Assembly: GCA_947627885.1 (NCBI GenBank)
Contig: CANQXP010000001.1
Coordinates: forward strand, 22,708-86,707
Origin: an uncultured Rikenella sp.
GTDB lineage: Bacteria > Bacteroidota > Bacteroidia > Bacteroidales > Rikenellaceae
Length of the DNA stretch: 64,000 bases
Direction of reading: 5' to 3'
In this document: positions 58,659-64,000 of the stretch, in pieces
How the letters are laid out: each line of letters begins with the position of its first letter
Position numbering within the stretch: position 1 is the stretch's first letter
Made by a program: the position numbers and the translations under genes
Notes under the pieces: model-generated
Database searches by the model: none
Told to the model about the DNA's origin: nothing
The model's input: only the letters and a program-made list of their open reading frames with translations

Positions 58659-59456
58659 TCACCATTCGATCCCGCCCGTGAAGACCCGCTGGGCAGGCCC
58701 GGTGAGGAACACTTCGGCAAAGCCGCCGTCCGGGATCGTTGCAAACTTCACGCCAAGCTCTCCGCCCATGGCCCGTACCGCGAAGTCGCGGCACTCCGGT
58801 TGCAATATATGGTGCGTAACCAGCGCCGCCGCGGTCACCCCCGTGCCGCAGGCCAGTGTTTCGGCCTCGACCCCCCGTTCGAACGTCCGCACTTTGATTT
58901 GCCCCGGCCCCTGTACCTGCACGAAATTGACGTTCGTGCCGCCCATCGCCGCGAACTCTGGCCTGCGGCGTATCTCCGCGCCGCGCCCGGCCACATCGAC
59001 CGCCGACACGTCGTCCGTGAATTCGACGTAATGCGGCGACCCGGTGAAGACGAACCACGAACGGCCGCTGGCCAGCGGTTCGACCCCTTTCACGTCGATC
59101 ATCCGCAGCCGGATCAGGCCGTCGGGCAGCAGCTCCGCTTCGTGGAGCCCGTCGCTGCTGTTGAACCGCTTGACGGCTCCCCCGATCCCCAGGTGGGCGG
59201 CGAACAGGGCGATGCACCGGCCGCCGTTGCCGCACATGGTGGATTCGCCGCCGTCCGAGTTGTAGTAGCGCATGTAGAAATCGGTTCCCGCCGGGTCGCG
59301 TTCGAGGGTCATCAGCCCGTCGGCACCGATGCCGAAGCGCCGGTCGCACAGCAGGCGCACCTCTTCGTGCGTTAGGCCGGGATCGCCCGTCCGGGCATCG
59401 ACCAGCACGAAATCGTTGCCCGCGCCCTGGTACTTGGAGAAGCTCATTTTTTTCAT
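58659..59456 (-). CDS. dapF: Diaminopimelate epimerase
   Basis: ATG 59456 gives 265 residues (59459 would add one Met). It begins MKKMSFSKYQGAGNDFVLVD. Both catalytic Cys are present: MCGNGGRC and ETLACGTGVTAA. The enzyme makes meso-diaminopimelate from the LL form, for lysine and peptidoglycan. An in-frame extension to 59564 is possible but not supported by similarity. Confidence 0.94.
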   Translation of the reverse strand: MKKMSFSKYQGAGNDFVLVDARTGDPGLTHEEVRLLCDRRFGIGADGLMTLERDPAGTDFYMRYYNSDGGESTMCGNGGRCIALFAAHLGIGGAVKRFNSSDGLHEAELLPDGLIRLRMIDVKGVEPLASGRSWFVFTGSPHYVEFTDDVSAVDVAGRGAEIRRRPEFAAMGGTNVNFVQVQGPGQIKVRTFERGVEAETLACGTGVTAAALVTHHILQPECRDFAVRAMGGELGVKFATIPDGGFAEVFLTGPAQRVFTGGIEW

Positions 59457-59518
59457 CATCGCAAATATAATTCTATATTTACATACCGCAAGATGCGCCC
59501 CGGCAACTCCGGACACAT

Positions 59519-59548
59519 TTGGAATGCATTCGGCTTTCGTTATCTTTG
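59519..59548 (+). promoter_or_regulatory. Promoter of the nitroreductase gene
   Basis: TTG (59519-59521), 19 bases, TATCTTTG (59541-59548). The ATG is at 59555, so the mRNA is probably leaderless or nearly so. Confidence 0.78.
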
Positions 59549-59554
59549 TAAGAT

Positions 59555-60328
59555 ATGATACCAACGATACAAAACCACCGTTCCGTGCGTCAGTTCGAGC
59601 CGGGGCGGACGATTCCCGACCCGTTGATGACCGAACTGCTGGCTGCCGCCGCGCGGGCTTCGACGGTGGGGAACATGCAGCTGTACAGCATCGTCGTTAC
59701 CCATGCCGGGGGGCCGGTTTTCGCGGAGCTGGGGCCGTGCCATTTCGGACAGCCTGCGGCGGTCACGGCGGGGGCTTTGGTCACCTTTTGCGCCGACGTG
59801 CACCGGTTCTCGCTGTGGTGCGGGCAGCGCGGGGCGGAGCCGGGCTACGACAATCTGCAATGGTTCGTGAACGCGGCGATAGACGCGCTGCTGGCTTCGC
59901 AGAACTTCTCGCTGGAGGCGGAGGCCAACGGGCTGGGGATATGCTATCTCGGCACGACGACCTATAATGCTGCGGATATCGTGCGGATTTTGCACTTGCC
60001 GAAAGGGGTGGTGCCGGTCACGACCGTGGCGGTGGGCTACCCGGCGGAGCCGCTTCCGCCGCTGACCGACCGCCTGCCGCTGGAGGCGGTGGTGCATCGT
60101 GAGACTTATCAGGACTACACGCCGGAGTGGATCGACGAGGTGTGGGCGGCGCGCGAGGCTTCGGAGGAGACGCAAGAGTTGCTGAAGGCCAATGATTTGC
60201 CGAATCTGGCGCGGATCTTTACCGAACGACGCTACACCAAGGCCGACAATCTCCGCTTTTCGAAAGCCTACCTCGACGTCTTGCGGGAACAGGGCATGTT
60301 CGAGTTCGAACTTGCCGAAACGGAATAA
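59555..60328 (+). CDS. Nitroreductase-family NAD(P)H oxidoreductase (NfsA-like)
   Basis: A 257-residue FMN-binding protein. HRSVRQFEPGRTIPD (8-22) is the classic phosphate/FMN-binding start, and AEANGLGICYLGT (about 127-139) and a C-terminal Lys/Arg segment (RRYTKADNLRFS) match NfsA/Frp-type enzymes. It would reduce flavins, nitro compounds or similar acceptors; the natural substrate is unknown. Confidence 0.87.
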   Translation: MIPTIQNHRSVRQFEPGRTIPDPLMTELLAAAARASTVGNMQLYSIVVTHAGGPVFAELGPCHFGQPAAVTAGALVTFCADVHRFSLWCGQRGAEPGYDNLQWFVNAAIDALLASQNFSLEAEANGLGICYLGTTTYNAADIVRILHLPKGVVPVTTVAVGYPAEPLPPLTDRLPLEAVVHRETYQDYTPEWIDEVWAAREASEETQELLKANDLPNLARIFTERRYTKADNLRFSKAYLDVLREQGMFEFELAETE

Positions 60329-60369
60329 CCTGACGTCCTATCACCTTTCTAACCTATAACCGACCTTTT

Positions 60370-62013
60370 ATGAAAAAAATACTTTCGATTTGCCTGATGG
60401 CCGCAGGGATCGCCTGTACGGCGGCCCGCGCGCAGACCGTTTTCGTCCACGAGCCGACTGTTCCGGTGGTCGTCGGGCGGGCCAACAACATCGTCTTCGA
60501 CCTGCGCGTGACGCCCACCCTCAACGGGGAGCGGATGACCAGCGTGACGGTCGATTTCCCGGAAAAAGACCTGCCGTATATCAAGGCGGTGCGTATTTTC
60601 TACACCGGCACCACCTCGATGCTGGGCTCCCGGACGGCTTCGTCGGGACTGGCCCACGGCATGGGGGAGTACGGCGGGGGACAGACCGTTTACGATAATC
60701 CGGCCTATGCGGTGAAACTGGCGGAGGACACGGTGGCGGCGCGCTCGATGACGCTGAATTTCGACCAGAAGCTCTTTCCGTGGACCAACTACTTCTATAT
60801 CAGCCTTTCGATCGCGGAGGATACGCCCCTGACTTTCAAGTTTGCGCCGACGATCTCGAAGGTGGCTTTCGACGGGGGACGCTTCGCGCAGCTGAACCGC
60901 AACCACAAGGCTGACGGCCATCGTCCGGCGGTGTCGGTGCGCACGGCGGGGGACGACGGGGTGCACACCTACCGTATCCCGGGGCTGGCGACCACGCCGG
61001 CGGGGACGTTGCTGGGGGTCTATGACGTGCGTAACCAGAATAATATCGACTTGCAGGAGGATGTGCAGGTGGGCTTGAGCCGCAGCACGGACGGGGGGAA
61101 AACGTGGGAGCCGATGAAAAAGATCATGGACATGACTTCGTACGGCTCGCTGCCGCACTCGCAGAACGGGGTGGGGGACCCGTCCATCTTGGTGGATCCC
61201 CTGCGCGGTCGTGTGTGGGTGATGGCGCTGTGGAACCACGGGATGGGCGGCGGCCGGGGCTGGTGGGCTTCGCGCAACGATGCCATGACGCCGGAAGAAC
61301 AGACGGGACAGGTGTTGCTGGTGCACAGCGACGATGACGGGCTGACGTGGTCGGAGCCGGCGAACATCACGGCGCAGATCAAGAATCCGTCGTGGCACCT
61401 GATCCTCCAAGGGCCGGGTCGGGGCATCGTGATGCAGGACAGCACGCTGGTGTTCCCGATCCAGTGGACGGATTCGACGCACATGCCGTTCGCTTCGATC
61501 GTCTGGAGCCGGGACAACGGCCGTACGTGGACGATCGGCGCGCCGGCGTTCAGAAACACGACGGAGGCGCAGGTGGTGGAGCTGGAGCCGGGGGTGCTGA
61601 TGCTGAACATGCGCCGGAACGAGGGGGACAGCCGTGCGATTTGCGTGACGCGCGACATGGGCCGCACGTGGGAGGAGCACCCGACTTCGCGCAAGGCGCT
61701 GCGCGAACCGGTCTGCATGGCCAGTTTAATCAAGGTTCCTGCTGCTGATAATGTGCTGGGCCGTGATATTCTTCTGTTCTCGAATCCGGACACGACCAAA
61801 ACGCGCTCCCGGATCACGATCAAGGCGAGCCTGGACAATGGCATGACGTGGCTGCCGCAGAATGAGCTGCTGCTGGACGAGGAGCCGGGCTGGGGCTACT
61901 CCTGCCTGACGATGATCGACCCGCAAACGGTGGGCATCCTTTACGAAAGCAGTGTGTCGCAAATGGCGTTCCAGGCGATCCCGCTGCGCGATATCATCAA
62001 AAAAGAAGATTAA
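60370..62013 (+). CDS. nanH: Secreted GH33 sialidase
   Basis: A 547-residue exo-sialidase. Signal peptide (to about 21), an N-terminal carbohydrate-binding-like domain (22-180), then the beta-propeller with YRIPGLA (RIP motif) and five Asp-boxes (SRSTDGGKTW, SDDDGLTW, SRDNGRTW, TRDMGRTW, SLDNGMTW). It releases sialic acid from host glycans in the periplasm or at the cell surface. No nan utilisation genes are in the window. Confidence 0.93.
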   Translation: MKKILSICLMAAGIACTAARAQTVFVHEPTVPVVVGRANNIVFDLRVTPTLNGERMTSVTVDFPEKDLPYIKAVRIFYTGTTSMLGSRTASSGLAHGMGEYGGGQTVYDNPAYAVKLAEDTVAARSMTLNFDQKLFPWTNYFYISLSIAEDTPLTFKFAPTISKVAFDGGRFAQLNRNHKADGHRPAVSVRTAGDDGVHTYRIPGLATTPAGTLLGVYDVRNQNNIDLQEDVQVGLSRSTDGGKTWEPMKKIMDMTSYGSLPHSQNGVGDPSILVDPLRGRVWVMALWNHGMGGGRGWWASRNDAMTPEEQTGQVLLVHSDDDGLTWSEPANITAQIKNPSWHLILQGPGRGIVMQDSTLVFPIQWTDSTHMPFASIVWSRDNGRTWTIGAPAFRNTTEAQVVELEPGVLMLNMRRNEGDSRAICVTRDMGRTWEEHPTSRKALREPVCMASLIKVPAADNVLGRDILLFSNPDTTKTRSRITIKASLDNGMTWLPQNELLLDEEPGWGYSCLTMIDPQTVGILYESSVSQMAFQAIPLRDIIKKED

Positions 62014-62014
62014 T

Positions 62015-62303
62015 CGTTCGTTTTTATTACTACTCCCTGGAGGGTACTGTTCTCTTTGTGAACAAAGAGAACCAGAAAAACTTCCGAGGATGCTGGCGCA
62101 TCCTAAATCTATCACAGCCTTAGTTTTTGGGGCGCGGGAGCGGCGGCCTTGAAGTAAAGACGACTTATGGCCGCCGTTCACCGCACCCCAAAGATGAAGA
62201 CTTCGGCAGACTAAGGAGTAGCGCAGCTAGCTGGAAGTTCTTTGGTGCCGTCTTTCTTTCAAGAAAGCGGCAGTTCCATACGGGGGTAATAAATAAACGA
62301 ACT
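62015..62303. repeat. Palindromic intergenic element, copy E4
   Basis: Outer arms GTTCGTTTTTATTAC (62016-62030) and GTAATAAATAAACGAAC (62286-62302) pair with slight mismatch. The core has GTTCTCTTTGTGAACAAAGAGAAC, GAGGATGCTGGCGCATCCT, and the block CTTTCTTTCAAGAAAGCGGCAGT, in opposite orientation to E3. It occupies all of the 306-base gap between the sialidase and AlaX-like genes. Confidence 0.78.
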
Positions 62304-62319
62304 ATAAATCAGCAAATTT

Positions 62320-62793
62320 ATGAGTGACAAGGTATATCCGCGGGAGATGCACACCGCCGAGCATATACTGGGCGGTACGATGGTGAGGATGTTCGGATGC
62401 GGGCGCGCCGTGACCACCCATTTGGAGCGGAAGAAATCGAAAGTCGATTTCGACTTCCGGAACGTCGGGCGCAACCTCACCCCGGCCGAAGTCGAAGACG
62501 TGGTGCGCATCGTGAACGACCAGATAGACAAACATATGGCCGTTACCTACCAGACAATGCCTTACTCCGCCGCCGCTGCCGAGTTCGACCTCTCGCGGTT
62601 GCCCGAAACCGCCGCGGCGGGGCCGGACGCCGGCCTGCGCATCGTCTGCGTGGGCGACTACGACCGTTGTCCCTGCATCGGCGAGCACGTCGCCAACACC
62701 TCCGAGATCGGGCACCTGCGCATGATCTCGACCGATTACGATCCTGAGTCCGGCATTCTGCGTATGCGGTTCAAACTCGATCGGGAATTATGA
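62320..62793 (+). CDS. AlaX-like tRNA editing-domain protein
   Basis: A 157-residue free-standing alanyl/threonyl-tRNA synthetase second additional domain. Zinc motif His11-x3-His15 (MHTAEHILGG) and Cys119-x3-His123 (CPCIGEHV). Such proteins hydrolyse mischarged Ser- or Gly-tRNA(Ala). There is no N-terminal glycine-rich extension, so it is a short form. It overlaps the next gene by 4 bases. Confidence 0.85.
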   Translation: MSDKVYPREMHTAEHILGGTMVRMFGCGRAVTTHLERKKSKVDFDFRNVGRNLTPAEVEDVVRIVNDQIDKHMAVTYQTMPYSAAAAEFDLSRLPETAAAGPDAGLRIVCVGDYDRCPCIGEHVANTSEIGHLRMISTDYDPESGILRMRFKLDREL

Positions 62794-63908
62794 AACGGCT
62801 TATCCTTAGTGTCCTGCTGATTTGCGCGGGCGGTGCGCTGCGGGCACAGACCGAGGAGGAAGACAGCGTGCTGCGGCGGCAGATCGGGCAGATGGTCATT
62901 GCCGGTTTCCGGGGCTTCGGGGCCACCGGCGATGTGGCCGACGCCGTGCAGAGGCAGGGCATCGGCGGGGTGATCTACTTCGACCGGGACGTGCCGACGG
63001 CGAAAAACCGCCGCAATATCCAGTCGCCGGGGCAGTTGCGACAACTCAGCGCCGACCTGCAACGGTTGGCGCGGGAGAGCGGCCACCCGAAACTTTTTAT
63101 TACCATCGACCAGGAGGGCGGCCGCGTCGACCGGCTCAAACCGGCTTACGGGTTTCCGACCAGCGTAAGCGCCGCGCGGCAGGGAGGACTGAATAACCCC
63201 GACACCACGCGGAAATGGGCTGCACGGACGGCGGAGACTTGCCGCAAGGCCGGGATCAACGTCGATTTCGCGCCGTGCGTAGATGTGGACGTCGATCCGC
63301 AATGCCCCGTGATCGGGGCTTTAGGGCGGAGCTTTTCGGGCGATGCGGCGGTAGTCGCGGCGCAGGCGAGGATCTGGGTGGAGGCTTTGCATGATAAGGG
63401 AATACTGACCTCGCTCAAGCACTTTCCCGGTCACGGCAGTTCGCGGGCGGACAGCCATGCGGGACTCACGGACATTACGCGGAGCTGGCAGCGGGAACGC
63501 GAATTGGCGCCATACCGGACTTTATTTGCCCAAGGGTACGCCGATTTCGTGATGGTGGGGCACCTGCTGCACCGGGACACCGATCCGGATTATCCGGCAT
63601 CGCTGTCGCGGCGGTGGATCACCGACATCCTGCGCGGCGAAATGGGCTACCGGGGCGTGGTGGTCACCGACGACCTGAACATGGGGGCGATCGTCGACCA
63701 CTATTCGCTGGAGCGGGCTCTGGAACTGGCGATCAACGGAGGCGTGGACATGGTCATTATCGGGAATAACGGCAAGGTTTACGAGGAGGACTTGACCCCG
63801 CGAACCATCGGGCTGATATACGGGCTGGTGCGTCAGGGGCGCATACCGCGCCGGCGGATCGCCGAGGCTTACGAACGGATTATGGCGCTCAAGGGCCGGC
63901 TGGAATAA
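62790..63908 (+). CDS. Secreted GH3 beta-N-acetylhexosaminidase (NagZ-like)
   Basis: A 372-residue protein with signal peptide (about 1-19), and the NagZ-type features: IDQEGGRVDRL, KHFPGHGSSRADSH (the His-containing acid/base loop) and nucleophile Asp in VVTDDLNMGA. It cleaves N-acetylglucosamine from peptidoglycan fragments or glycans, here likely in the periplasm. It is a single-domain form, unlike longer GH3-serpin-type fusions in some Bacteroidota. Confidence 0.92.
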   Translation: MKRLILSVLLICAGGALRAQTEEEDSVLRRQIGQMVIAGFRGFGATGDVADAVQRQGIGGVIYFDRDVPTAKNRRNIQSPGQLRQLSADLQRLARESGHPKLFITIDQEGGRVDRLKPAYGFPTSVSAARQGGLNNPDTTRKWAARTAETCRKAGINVDFAPCVDVDVDPQCPVIGALGRSFSGDAAVVAAQARIWVEALHDKGILTSLKHFPGHGSSRADSHAGLTDITRSWQRERELAPYRTLFAQGYADFVMVGHLLHRDTDPDYPASLSRRWITDILRGEMGYRGVVVTDDLNMGAIVDHYSLERALELAINGGVDMVIIGNNGKVYEEDLTPRTIGLIYGLVRQGRIPRRRIAEAYERIMALKGRLE

Positions 63909-64000
63909 GGCGCATATCGTCCGGCGACGCGGGCGGGGTGGGTCTGCTTTGCGTCTCCCCCTTCCGTATCCCCGTCACTCCCGTACGCAACGGACGGGAA

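Noticed and set aside
63909..64000. Possible feature in the last 92 bases
   Set aside because: No start codon, hairpin or motif that I can support before the window ends.

Overview
The window is bacterial and comes from a member of the Bacteroidota. Gene starts repeatedly show the phylum's promoter form (TTG, 18-23 bases, then TAnnTTTG). The primary sigma factor has the short 286-residue form, and there is a SusCD-world style set of secreted glycosidases, a sulfatase and a sialidase. The fairly high GC and gene content suggest a gut Rikenellaceae such as Alistipes; that genus call is inference.

Positions 1 to about 31.8 kb are the late half of an integrated siphovirus-like prophage, cut by the left window edge. 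In order it has small genes (1-2253), terminase, portal and minor head protein (2327-7094), a reverse-strand DUF4160/DUF2442 cassette (7104-7758), scaffold, capsid, connector and tail tube genes (7945-12378), a tRNA-like gene (12389-12460), tail chaperones joined by a -1 frameshift over nine T (12492-13117), tape measure (13121-17185), and an accessory block (17229-21040). That block holds a Bor-like lipoprotein, a secreted protein, a KilA-N antirepressor operon with a folded leader, and a GHKL-ATPase plus STAS-like pair. Distal tail, fiber and lysis genes follow (21169-27592), then a reverse-strand ABC-type ATPase plus partner (27635-29451), a second and truncated lysis module (29751-30476), and a tyrosine integrase (30478-31773). 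One 31-bp promoter sequence occurs three times (2292, 7850, 21115). Copies 2 and 3 directly follow inserted cassettes, so it appears to restart late transcription.

From about 32 kb the sequence is chromosomal: a secreted GH3 glycosidase, an S24 repressor, a serine-type sulfatase, then a complete reverse-strand his operon (45508 down to 38251). This operon begins with a histidine-rich leader peptide and attenuator and contains an unusual hisC-hisB fusion. Divergent from it is a GSCFA protein, followed by a phosphatase gene broken by an in-frame amber codon, sufE, a DUF59 gene, tpiA, a DegP-type protease and rpoD.

After rpoD, two tandem ~414-bp cassettes look like orphan variable regions of a diversity-generating retroelement. 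Then come a vWA/WG-repeat gene pair, a lipoprotein, an alpha/beta hydrolase, dapF, a nitroreductase, a sialidase, an AlaX-like editing protein and a NagZ-like glycosidase. Five large palindromic elements and several GC-rich REP-like hairpins sit between the chromosomal genes, several of them inside the his operon.
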